6,527 nt of DNA from Actinomycetes bacterium (GTDB taxonomy: Bacteria; Actinomycetota; Thermoleophilia; Solirubrobacterales; Solirubrobacteraceae), in contig JAEXXR010000272.1 of the NCBI GenBank assembly GCA_023405705.1, positions 1-6,527 of the forward strand, read 5' to 3'. Below the pieces are notes generated by a model, which worked only from the letters and a program-made list of their open reading frames with translations, had not been told where the DNA came from and made no database searches. Of the stretch, positions 1 to 6,527 are shown one piece after another. The stretch's first letter is position 1; every line of letters begins with the position of its first letter. The position numbers and the translations under genes are program-made.

Positions 1-2
1 GT

Positions 3-251
3 GTCCGCGTCCTCGCGACGGAGCGCGCGATCCCGCCGTTCCACGTCGAGCAGCTGACGGCGAGCGGGATCGACCCCGCCGGGGCCTCGCTGATCGCGCT
101 CAAGGGCGCGGTCGCGTGGCAGGCGCCGTACCGCGACGTCGCCCGCGGCGCGGTCGCCGTCGACACGCCGGGCTGCTGCCCGGCAGACCCCTCCAGGCTG
201 CCGCGCAGAACGGCGCCGGAGGCGGTCGATCCACTGCTTTCCCGGGCTTGA
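3..251 (+). CDS. M81 family metallopeptidase (MlrC-like), C-terminal fragment
   Basis: This is the last 82 codons of a gene that begins left of the window; frame 3 is open from the edge to the TGA at 249-251. The peptide (VRVLATERAIPPFHVEQL..., then LIALKGAV, then VAVDTPGC, ending PLLSRA) follows the C-terminal domain of the MlrC/M81 family: a strand with a T-x-R motif, an 'IDP' turn, a Lys-containing strand, and a 'vDTPG' strand followed by a Pro/Arg-rich tail. Family members are zinc-dependent hydrolases, named for the microcystin-degrading MlrC; most have unknown substrates and lie near transport genes. The zinc ligands would be in the missing N-terminal part. The stretch that usually reads roughly KS..HFR is KGAVAWQAP here, so the copy is divergent. 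It ends 71 bases before the next gene, behind a likely promoter. Assignment rests on remembered family pattern, not on a search. Confidence 0.68.
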   Translation, partial: VRVLATERAIPPFHVEQLTASGIDPAGASLIALKGAVAWQAPYRDVARGAVAVDTPGCCPADPSRLPRRTAPEAVDPLLSRA

Positions 252-276
252 CTTCAGCCCTGCCGAGACTTACTGT
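248..276 (+). promoter_or_regulatory. Candidate sigma70-type promoter for the dehydratase/transporter operon
   Basis: TTGACT at 248-253 matches the -35 consensus at five of six positions. After exactly 17 bases comes TACTGT at 271-276, which fits the relaxed TAnnnT -10 box common in high-GC actinobacteria. The predicted start is near 282-284, giving a leader of about 40 bases before the GTG at 323. The -35 box overlaps the stop codon of the upstream M81 gene. It sits in the least GC-rich stretch of the window and faces the operon. No transcription data support it. Confidence 0.55.
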
Positions 277-294
277 ATTGGTGAATGAAGTCTC
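265..294. repeat. Inverted repeat across the -10 region, possible operator
   Basis: GAGACTT at 265-271 is exactly complementary in inverted orientation to AAGTCTC at 288-294, with 16 bases between. It spans the proposed -10 box and transcription start, where a bound repressor would block polymerase. CUT1 sugar operons are often controlled by LacI, GntR or DeoR-type regulators, but the arms match none that I can name. A 7-bp repeat with a 16-base gap could arise by chance. Confidence 0.35.
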
Positions 295-310
295 TGTTTT
301 AGTGAGTGAG
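273..310 (+). repeat. Imperfect tandem direct repeats with 21-bp period
   Basis: CTGTATTGGTGAATGAA at 273-289 and CTGTTTTAGTGAGTGAG at 294-310 agree at 13 of 17 positions. Their starts are 21 bases apart, about two turns of the helix, so proteins bound at each copy would lie on the same face. They start within the proposed -10 box and run into the leader, a usual place for a repressor site. No regulator gene is visible in the window. They are presented as an operator candidate; the alternative is chance similarity in a T/G-rich leader. Confidence 0.4.
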
Positions 311-312
311 AC

Positions 313-316
313 GGAG
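313..316 (+). promoter_or_regulatory. Ribosome binding site of the dehydratase gene
   Basis: GGAG ends six bases before the GTG at 323 and is the best Shine-Dalgarno match among the in-frame GTG candidates at 281, 302, 323 and 335. It is the main reason for choosing 323 as the start. The surrounding leader is purine-rich (GGAGAGGGAA), so the exact pairing could shift by a few bases. Confidence 0.6.
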
Positions 317-322
317 AGGGAA

Positions 323-1336
323 GTGAGAGAGTCGGTGTCGCTGCGCACAGCAATCTGCCAGGTCCAGGACGTGGACGCGTCGACCGGCGCCTTCGGGCGT
401 CAGCTCGGCGTCACGAGCGTCAACGTCACGACCCCGAGAATCCCCGACGAGAAGGGGTACTGGGAGGTCGAGGACGTCGTCGCGCTGCGCGAGCGCTGCG
501 CCAGCCACGGGCTCACGCTCGAGGTGATCGAGAACACGCCGCTGTGGTTCTACGACAAGATCATGTGGGGTCTCGATGGCCGAGACGAGCAGATCGAGAA
601 CTACCAGCGCACGATCCGCAACGTCGCCGCCGCCGGCGTGCCGATGCTCGGCTTCCACTTCATGCTGACGAGCGTCTGGCGCACGTCGATGGAGCACCCG
701 GTCCGCGGCGGCGCGAAGGCGACCGCCTACGACCACGCGCTCGCCGTCCACGGCAACAGGGTCGAGCACGGCGGCCGCCTGATCGACCAGCGCGTCGACC
801 GCGACGCCGAGGTCACCGCCGAGCAGGTGTGGGACAACTACGCCTACTTCCTCGACGCGGTGCTGCCGGTCGCCGACGAGGTCGGGCTGAAGCTCGCGCA
901 GCACCCCGACGACCCGCCGGTCGACGTGATCGACGGCGTCGCGCGCGTCTTCACCAGCACCGACGCCTTCGTCAGAGCGGAGCAGCTCGCGAGAGGCAGC
1001 CCCGCCTGGGGCCTCGACCTCTGCGTCGGCACGATCTCCGAGAAGGGCGGCGCCGAGGAGGTCGAGAAGATCATCGCGACCTTCGGGCCGAGAGGGAAGA
1101 TCCGCTACGTCCACTTCCGCGACGTGCTCGGCACCGTCCCGGCCTTCACGGAGGTCTTCCTCGGCGAGGGCAACTTCGACCCGCCGAAGGTGATCCGGCA
1201 GCTGATCGACGTCGGCTTCGACGGCTGGCTGCAGGACGACCACGTGCCGTGGATCGACGACGACACGTACTGGGGCCGCCGTGCTCGCGCGCACGAGATC
1301 GGCTACATCCAGGGCGTCATCGCGGCGCTGCGCTGA
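323..1336 (+). CDS. UxuA-like mannonate dehydratase family protein, divergent
   Basis: 337 residues from GTG 323 (alternative GTG 335 would give 333). UxuA (EC 4.2.1.8) dehydrates D-mannonate to 2-keto-3-deoxy-D-gluconate in hexuronate breakdown, using a Mn2+/Mg2+-dependent TIM barrel in the cytoplasm. The family pattern is clear: VIENTPLW, then IENYQRTIRNVAAAGV, FHFML with WRTS, and an AQHPDDPPV block. The four expected metal ligands are His194 (HPDDP), Cys234 (LCVGT), His264 (VHFRD) and Asp306 (DDHVP). The length is close to compact bacterial forms and below the roughly 390 residues of E. coli UxuA. It differs where UxuA normally has a TGSLG turn (here VGTIS) and an Arg before the P-D-H motif (here QDDH), so the substrate may be another sugar acid. 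It is the first gene of the operon, with the SDR gene four bases downstream. Family is fairly sure; exact reaction is not. Confidence 0.8.
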   Translation: MRESVSLRTAICQVQDVDASTGAFGRQLGVTSVNVTTPRIPDEKGYWEVEDVVALRERCASHGLTLEVIENTPLWFYDKIMWGLDGRDEQIENYQRTIRNVAAAGVPMLGFHFMLTSVWRTSMEHPVRGGAKATAYDHALAVHGNRVEHGGRLIDQRVDRDAEVTAEQVWDNYAYFLDAVLPVADEVGLKLAQHPDDPPVDVIDGVARVFTSTDAFVRAEQLARGSPAWGLDLCVGTISEKGGAEEVEKIIATFGPRGKIRYVHFRDVLGTVPAFTEVFLGEGNFDPPKVIRQLIDVGFDGWLQDDHVPWIDDDTYWGRRARAHEIGYIQGVIAALR

Positions 1337-1340
1337 GCGG

Positions 1341-2258
1341 ATGGCACCCAGACCCGACAAGGTGCTGGTGACCGGCGCCGCCGGTCTCGTCGGCCGCGTC
1401 GTCGCGCACCGCCTCGCGGAGATCGGCCACGCCGTCCGCGCCGTCGACCGGCGCACCCCCGGCGAGGCCGGCGCCGACGCCGCCGTCACGGCGCGCCTGG
1501 AATGGCGGACCGGCGACCTCGCCGACCCGCAGTTCGCCGCCGCGGCGGTCGAGGGCGTCGACGCGGTCGTCCACCTCGCGGCGATCCCGTCGCCGTGGGG
1601 CCACCCGGATCTGCAGGTCTACGCCGGCAACGTCGCCGCGACCTACGCGGTCCTCGACGCCGCCGGCCGCGCCGGCATCCGCCGCGCGCTGATCGCGTCG
1701 AGCATCTCGATCTACGGGCTCGCGTGGTCCGAGTGCGAGCCGACGCCGCCGGAGATCCCGCTCAGCGAGACGAGCGAGCTGCGGATCGCCGACCCCTACG
1801 CGCTCTCCAAGCGCGCCGACGAGGCGTGCGCGGAGATGATGCACCTGCGCTGGGGGATGGACGTGCTCAGCTACCGGCTGCCGAACATGCAGGGGACCGA
1901 GGCGACCGCCGCGCGCGGCGCCGAGGTGCAGGCGGACCAGTCGGTCGCGCATCGCGAGCTGTGGGCCTACCTCCACCTGGAGGACGCCGCGACCGCCTTC
2001 GCGCTCGGCCTCACCGCCGACTTCAGCGGCGCGGTCGCGCTGAACGTCATCGCGCCGGACACGATCGGCGACGTCGACATCGCAGCGGTCGCACCCCGCT
2101 TCTGGCCGGAGATCCCGGTCGGCCTGCCGGCCGGCCGTCCGGTCGCCGGCTACACCACCGAGCGGGCGAGCAGCCTGCTCGGCTTCCGCGCCGCCCGCCG
2201 CTGGGACGGAGAGGCGCTCCCGCACGACGACAGCAAGTCACAAGGAGTGGATGGATGA
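1341..2258 (+). CDS. NAD-dependent epimerase/dehydratase family protein (extended SDR)
   Basis: 305 residues from ATG 1341. A Rossmann fold opens with KVLVTGAAGLVG; the TGxxGxxG nucleotide-binding motif is at residues 11-18. Next come an acidic strand end (AVDRR) that favours NAD, a TGDLAD motif and VHLAAIPSP. The catalytic set is visible: Ser121 in ASSISIYG, then Tyr153 and Lys157 in PYALSK. Such proteins epimerise, dehydrate or oxidise sugars; uronate dehydrogenases share this layout, and a partner role in sugar-acid catabolism fits the neighbours. Substrate cannot be decided from sequence. There is no clear Shine-Dalgarno before the ATG, which lies four bases after the dehydratase stop, so it probably depends on translational coupling. 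Its stop overlaps the next start (ATGA). Arginine codons are normal for a GC-rich genome (one AGA of 23). Confidence 0.85.
   Translation: MAPRPDKVLVTGAAGLVGRVVAHRLAEIGHAVRAVDRRTPGEAGADAAVTARLEWRTGDLADPQFAAAAVEGVDAVVHLAAIPSPWGHPDLQVYAGNVAATYAVLDAAGRAGIRRALIASSISIYGLAWSECEPTPPEIPLSETSELRIADPYALSKRADEACAEMMHLRWGMDVLSYRLPNMQGTEATAARGAEVQADQSVAHRELWAYLHLEDAATAFALGLTADFSGAVALNVIAPDTIGDVDIAAVAPRFWPEIPVGLPAGRPVAGYTTERASSLLGFRAARRWDGEALPHDDSKSQGVDG
2242..2247 (+). promoter_or_regulatory. Strong ribosome binding site of the binding-protein gene
   Basis: AAGGAG lies inside the end of the SDR gene, seven bases before ATG 2255 and only three before the out-of-frame ATG 2251. The spacing, together with the signal peptide encoded from 2255, settles the start. 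It is one of the two perfect AAGGAG sites upstream of a start in the window, fitting high expression of the binding protein. Confidence 0.8.
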
Positions 2259-3667
2259 GTGTCACCTTGCGCCGCCTCGCGGCGCTCGCCGTCACGGGCG
2301 CGCTCGCGACCGGGGTCGCCGCCTGCGGCAGCTCCGACTCGGACTCGTCGGGCACGACCGCCGCCGGCGGCGGCTCGGGCGGCGGCGAGCTGACGATGTG
2401 GACCTTCAAGCAGTCCCACGTCGACGGCCTCAGAGCCGCTGCGGCCGCCTTCGAGAGAGAGACCGGCACGAGAGTGAGCATCGAGGTGACGACGCCGCAG
2501 GAGGCGTACATCACCAAGCTCCAGGCGGCCGCGCGCACGAGAGACCTGCCCGACCTGCTGACCGTCGGCTCCGCCGACGAGTCGTTCAGATACGCCGCCT
2601 CCGGGATCCTCCAGGACGTCACCGAGGAGTTCACCCCGGAGATGCAGGCGGAGATGCTGCCGGGGATCGCGAGAGCCGCTCAGCTGAGCGAGCTGGCGAT
2701 CGAGAACTCGAAGGCCGACCCGGCCAACTCGCTGGAGAGACTGACCGCCGGTAACTGGTACGGCATCCCGTACGTGGCGGGCTCCTCCGGCATCGTGATC
2801 GCCGACAGAGCGAAGCTCGAGGAGGCCGGGGTCGACGCGACCGAGGCGGCCTCCTCGTGGGAGTCGTTCGTCGAGGCGGTCGGCAGAACGCACGCCAGAT
2901 CGAAGGAGAGAGGCGGCCTCGTCACGGGCATGCAGATCCCGGAGACCGCCTACCAGTGGCTCTACCGCCCGATGGCCTACTACTACCTCGGCAAGGAGGC
3001 GTTCGACTCCCGCCAGGGCAGAACCGCGACGCCGGCCTTCAACTCGCCGGAGTCGGTCGCGACCTTCGAGCTGTACGACCAGGTGTCGGACTACTGGGCG
3101 CCCGGCGTCCTCTCGCTCGGCATCGACCAGGCCGACCAGGCGTTCGCGCAGGGCAAGGCCGCGTGGGACATCGGCGGCACCTACACGCTGCCGTTCCTGC
3201 TCCAGCAGGGGATGAGAGCCGAGGACCTCGTGATGTTCCCGGTGCCGGCCTCCAGCAGAGGCAGAGTCACGAGAGCGGAGCTGGCGGCGACGCCGATCCT
3301 CTCGACCGGCGTCACGACGCAGTCGCAGAACCCCGAGCAGGCGATCGCCTTCGCGCAGTACCTCGCGACGGGCGAGGGCGCCGAGCTGTTCGCCGAGGCG
3401 GCCAGCGAGGTCCCGGCCTCGACCAGAGCGGCCGACGCGCTCTCCTCCAACCCGCTGCTGGGCCCGGTGCTCGACGCGCTCAAGTCCAGCTCCGATCAGG
3501 CGTTCAACGGCGACAACTTCGCCGCCGACCCGCCCGGCACCCCGCCGGTGAAGCACGACAGCGCCGTCGAGCTGGCGAAGCTCGTCTCGGGCGACGCGAC
3601 GCCGCAGCAGGTCGCGGACGCGTACGTCGGCATCTACAGACGCGCGTGGGAGAAGGCCGGCGGCTGA
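2255..3667 (+). CDS. Extracellular solute-binding lipoprotein of a CUT1 sugar ABC transporter
   Basis: 470 residues. The N-terminus is a lipoprotein signal peptide: two arginines after MSVTL, a hydrophobic stretch, and a lipobox VAAC with the acylated Cys at residue 24, followed by a Ser/Gly/Asp-rich linker. The mature part starts LTMWTFKQSHVDGL and continues with AAFERETGTRV and ITKLQAAARTRDLPDLL, the usual opening of family 1 solute-binding proteins (MalE/UgpB-like). Later come WYGIPYVAGSSG, a KAAWDIGGTY segment, and a VADAYVGIYRRAWEKA C-terminus. It would be anchored outside the membrane and deliver a sugar or sugar derivative to the two permeases encoded next. It overlaps the SDR gene by four bases (ATGA). 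Oddity: 18 of 24 arginines use AGA (the rest CGC), unlike every neighbour. A strong stem-loop surrounds its stop codon. The ligand is unknown. Confidence 0.93.
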   Translation: MSVTLRRLAALAVTGALATGVAACGSSDSDSSGTTAAGGGSGGGELTMWTFKQSHVDGLRAAAAAFERETGTRVSIEVTTPQEAYITKLQAAARTRDLPDLLTVGSADESFRYAASGILQDVTEEFTPEMQAEMLPGIARAAQLSELAIENSKADPANSLERLTAGNWYGIPYVAGSSGIVIADRAKLEEAGVDATEAASSWESFVEAVGRTHARSKERGGLVTGMQIPETAYQWLYRPMAYYYLGKEAFDSRQGRTATPAFNSPESVATFELYDQVSDYWAPGVLSLGIDQADQAFAQGKAAWDIGGTYTLPFLLQQGMRAEDLVMFPVPASSRGRVTRAELAATPILSTGVTTQSQNPEQAIAFAQYLATGEGAELFAEAASEVPASTRAADALSSNPLLGPVLDALKSSSDQAFNGDNFAADPPGTPPVKHDSAVELAKLVSGDATPQQVADAYVGIYRRAWEKAGG

Positions 3668-3676
3668 GCCGCGGCC
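3655..3676 (+). other. GC-rich stem-loop with the binding-protein stop codon as its loop
   Basis: GGCC (3655-3658), a bulged G at 3659, and GCGGC (3660-3664) pair with GCCGC (3668-3672) and GGCC (3673-3676). The loop is TGA 3665-3667, the stop codon itself. That is nine G-C pairs with one bulge. No T-run follows, so it is not a typical intrinsic terminator. Such hairpins after a binding-protein gene can protect its mRNA and keep it more abundant than the permease message, as known for malE-malF in E. coli. It ends 10 bases before the next ATG. The pairing is seen directly; the role is inferred. Confidence 0.5.
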
Positions 3677-3686
3677 GAGGCTCGTC

Positions 3687-4613
3687 ATGAAGCTCGCAGG
3701 CCGTCTGCGCCGGGAGCAGGCCGGTGATCGCCGCGAGGCGATCACCGCCTACCTCTTCATCACCCCCGCGCTGCTGCTGTTCGCGCTGCTCGGGGTCTAC
3801 ACGGTCGTCTACGGCCTGCGGCTCAGCTTCGAGGAGTGGAACGGCTTCTCCCCGACGAGAATCTGGGTCGGGCTCGACAACTACAAGGACCTGCTGTGGG
3901 CCGACGAGACGCTGTCGAGAGCAGTGCGCTCGTCGGTCGGCCGCACCCTCGTCGTGATGTTCGCGACCGCGATCCCGACGGTCGCGATCAGCCTCCTGCT
4001 GGCGATCGCGCTCAACTCGATCGAGCGCTTCCGCGGCTTCCTGCAGACGCTCTACTTCCTGCCTTACGTCACGACCGGCATCGCCGTCTTCTACGCGTGG
4101 CGGTTCATCCTGCTGCCCGACGGCGGCCTCAACTCGATCCTGCAGTCGATCGGGCTCGGCTCGCTGGCGCAGTCGGAGGGCTGGCTCGGCAACCCCGACA
4201 CCGCCCTGTGGGCGACGGTCGCGGTGCTGATCTGGATGACCGTGCCGCTCGGCGTCCTGCTGTACCTGACCGGCCTGCAGTCGATCGACCGTTCGCTGAC
4301 GGAGGCGGCGCGGCTGGACGGCGCGTCGCAGTGGCAGGTTGTCAAGACGATCCTGTGGCCGCTGCTGATGCCGATCACGGCGCTGCTGATCGCGCTCGTG
4401 CTGCGCGCGGTGCTGCAGGAGTTCCAGGTCTTCCTGCTGATGACCAACGGCGGGCCGCTCGACAAGACGACGACGGTCTCGCTGCTGACGTACAGACTGG
4501 CGTTCAGCGACCAGCCCGCCTACGGCTACGCGGCGGCGCTCGGCTGGCTGCTGTTCCTCTTCAGCGTCGCGCTCGCGGCGGCGGCGTTCGCGCTCCTGCG
4601 CAGAAAGGGATGA
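3687..4613 (+). CDS. CUT1 sugar ABC transporter permease (MalF/UgpA-like)
   Basis: 308 residues, start ATG 3687 with GAGG (3677-3680) six bases upstream. It is an inner-membrane subunit forming half of the translocation pore. Hydrophobic segments suggest six membrane helices near residues 20-44, 88-110, 117-142, 172-196, 224-249 and 282-304. After helix 1 comes the typical FEEWNGFSP...WVGLDNYKDL periplasmic segment of sugar permeases. The EAA loop that docks on the ATPase is at 206-229 (EAARLDGAS...P). The NGGPLDKTTT motif near 254-263 and the Y-R-LAF segment are also usual for this subunit. It follows the binding-protein gene after 19 bases and is nearly joined to the second permease (four-base gap). 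Four of 19 arginines are AGA. Confidence 0.94.
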   Translation: MKLAGRLRREQAGDRREAITAYLFITPALLLFALLGVYTVVYGLRLSFEEWNGFSPTRIWVGLDNYKDLLWADETLSRAVRSSVGRTLVVMFATAIPTVAISLLLAIALNSIERFRGFLQTLYFLPYVTTGIAVFYAWRFILLPDGGLNSILQSIGLGSLAQSEGWLGNPDTALWATVAVLIWMTVPLGVLLYLTGLQSIDRSLTEAARLDGASQWQVVKTILWPLLMPITALLIALVLRAVLQEFQVFLLMTNGGPLDKTTTVSLLTYRLAFSDQPAYGYAAALGWLLFLFSVALAAAAFALLRRKG

Positions 4614-4617
4614 GGCG

Positions 4618-5517
4618 ATGAGCGCGACGACGACCGCCTCCCACGCACCGGGCGCCTCGGCGCCCGGCGCGCCGCCCGCCTCCGAGGAGGGCCGGCGCCG
4701 CTGGTCGCCGTGGAAGGGCCTCGCGGGCCTGCTGCTGATCGCCTACGGGCTGCTCAGCGTCTACCCGTTCCTGTGGATGGTCTCCGGCGCCTTCAAGGAC
4801 GAGAGAGAGGTGATCTCGTCCGGCTCGCTGATCCCGCAGAACCCGACCCTCGACACGCTCTCGGACACCTGGAGCAGACTCGACTTCGGGACCTACGCGC
4901 TCAACAGCGTCACGGTCTCGCTCGTGTCGCTGGCGATGATCCTGGCGATCTTCCCGCTCGCCGGATACGCCTTCTCGGTCCTCCGCTTCCCGGGCCGGCT
5001 GCCGCTCTACTACCTCTTCGTCGCGATCTTCTTCGTGCCCGGGGTGACGACGCTGCTGCCGCTGATCCTGGTGCAGAGCGACCTCGGCCTGCTCGGCTCC
5101 CACCTGGGCCTCGAGCTGGCCTTCGCCAACGGCGCCGCGCCGCTGGCGATCATGGTCTTCAAGACCTTCTACGACACGATCCCGCGCGAGCTGCGCGAAT
5201 CGGCGCGGATGGACGGCTGCAGCGAGATCGGCGTCCACTTCCGCATCTACCTGCCGTTGGCCAAGCCGGCGGTGGCGACCGTGGCGGTGATCTTCTTCGT
5301 CTCGGTCTGGAACGAGTACATCGTCTCCGGCGTCTCGCTCTCCGATCCCGAGAAGTACACGCTGCCGCTGGGCCTCCAGCAGCTGCTCAGCGACAACGTC
5401 GTCCAGTGGAACCAGGTGATGGCGGGCTCGCTGCTCGTCGTCGTCCCCGTGATCGTCGTCTTCGTCGTGCTGCGCCGCTTCTTCGTCTCGGGGATCCAGG
5501 GCGCGGTCAAGGGATGA
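4618..5517 (+). CDS. CUT1 sugar ABC transporter permease (MalG/UgpE-like)
   Basis: 299 residues from ATG 4618; an AAAGGGA site (4604-4610) inside the end of the first permease gives a seven-base spacing. It is the second pore subunit. A cytoplasmic N-terminal tail of about 35 residues rich in Ala, Pro, Gly and Thr comes before the first helix (about 36-58). More helices lie near 97-119, 130-152, 169-184, 218-238 and 266-288. The FLWMVSGAFK motif after helix 1, the LAGYAFS segment, and the EAA-type loop at 194-217 (ESARMDGCS...P) are typical of MalG-like proteins, as is the VSVWNEYIV motif. Oddity: codons for the tail hold a perfect 9-bp inverted repeat at 4648-4667. It is followed after 28 bases by the ATPase gene. 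Only 2 of 13 arginines are AGA. Confidence 0.94.
   Translation: MSATTTASHAPGASAPGAPPASEEGRRRWSPWKGLAGLLLIAYGLLSVYPFLWMVSGAFKDEREVISSGSLIPQNPTLDTLSDTWSRLDFGTYALNSVTVSLVSLAMILAIFPLAGYAFSVLRFPGRLPLYYLFVAIFFVPGVTTLLPLILVQSDLGLLGSHLGLELAFANGAAPLAIMVFKTFYDTIPRELRESARMDGCSEIGVHFRIYLPLAKPAVATVAVIFFVSVWNEYIVSGVSLSDPEKYTLPLGLQQLLSDNVVQWNQVMAGSLLVVVPVIVVFVVLRRFFVSGIQGAVKG
4648..4667. repeat. Perfect 9-bp inverted repeat within the start of the second permease gene
   Basis: CCGGGCGCC (4648-4656) and GGCGCCCGG (4659-4667) are exact reverse complements with TC between. In RNA this would fold as an eight-pair stem with a CUCG loop, about 30 bases into the coding region. It encodes part of the Pro-Gly-Ala-Ser tail, so low-complexity codon choice may explain it. 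The alternative is a structure that slows or tunes translation. Symmetry is directly visible; function is unknown. Confidence 0.45.
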
Positions 5518-5530
5518 GACGACAGCGAGC

Positions 5531-5536
5531 AAGGAG
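5531..5536 (+). promoter_or_regulatory. Ribosome binding site of the ATPase gene
   Basis: AAGGAG lies in the 28-base gap after the second permease, nine bases before ATG 5546. A GTG at 5541 is closer but in a different frame, so the ATG is the start. The site supports independent initiation of the ATPase gene. Confidence 0.75.
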
Positions 5537-5545
5537 CTGAGTGCG

Positions 5546-6527
<982 letters not shown>

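Larger units (their letters stand above)
252..322 (+). other. Intergenic leader between the M81 gene and the operon
   Basis: These 71 bases form the largest non-coding gap. They contain most of the promoter pair, the repeats described separately, and a purine-rich run before GTG 323. The T-rich patch near 296-300 and the TGTATTGG segment make it clearly less GC-rich than its surroundings. No RNA gene or riboswitch fold was recognised. Confidence 0.6.

Noticed and set aside
244..260. GGGCT/AGCCC hairpin after the M81 stop as a terminator
   Set aside because: Only a five-pair stem with a seven-base loop and no T-run; it overlaps the proposed -35 box. Too weak to call a terminator.
116..322. 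Upstream extension of the dehydratase frame to a start at 116
   Set aside because: The extension overlaps the M81 coding frame, encodes an Arg/Pro-rich stretch unlike the family, and runs through the promoter region. GTG 323 has a proper GGAG site.
299..1489. Long open frame on the - strand opposite the dehydratase gene
   Set aside because: It is rich in Arg, Asp, Val and Ala with no family pattern, and mirrors the codon structure of the real + strand gene. Stop codons are rare in all frames at this GC content.
2251..2754. Alternative reading from ATG 2251 (167 codons)
   Set aside because: It is too close to the ribosome binding site and gives an Arg-rich peptide without family features, whereas ATG 2255 gives a lipoprotein signal peptide and binding-protein fold.
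2150..3745. 531-codon - strand open frame opposite the binding-protein gene
   Set aside because: Low-complexity Arg/Gly/Leu product with no motif; the opposite strand encodes a clear lipoprotein with a good ribosome binding site.

Overview
The window is very GC-rich, and every convincing gene is on the + strand. Third codon positions are almost all G or C. This fits a high-GC actinobacterium. Heavy AGA arginine use in one gene makes me think of the Thermoleophilia (Conexibacter/Solirubrobacter type), but that placement is a weak inference.

Layout. Positions 3-251 are the 3' end of a gene for an M81-family (MlrC-like) metallopeptidase, cut by the left edge. A 71-base gap (252-322), less GC-rich than the rest, carries a promoter-like TTGACT-17-TACTGT pair and repeats that look like an operator. 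From 323 to the right edge runs a tight block of six genes: a divergent UxuA-like (mannonate dehydratase family) TIM-barrel dehydratase (323-1336), an extended-SDR NAD-dependent epimerase/dehydrogenase (1341-2258), a lipoprotein substrate-binding protein (2255-3667), two CUT1-type permeases (3687-4613 and 4618-5517) and an MsmK/UgpC/MalK-type ATPase (5546 to the edge, incomplete). Gaps are 4-28 bases or overlaps, so a single transcript is likely.

How they work together. The binding protein, two permeases and ATPase make a complete ABC importer of the carbohydrate CUT1 class. The dehydratase and SDR are plausible first catabolic enzymes for the imported compound, most likely a sugar acid/uronate or a derivative. 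The exact substrate cannot be read from the sequence. The dehydratase keeps the four metal ligands of the UxuA family but departs from it at other conserved sites, so D-mannonate is not assured.

I see no mobile element, CRISPR array, RNA gene or clear terminator, and no evidence of a wholly new system: this is a recognisable carbohydrate uptake/catabolism operon. Its most unusual features are the strong AGA arginine bias limited to the binding-protein gene, a stem-loop with that gene's stop codon in its loop, a perfect 9-bp inverted repeat early in the second permease, and tandem repeats over the promoter.
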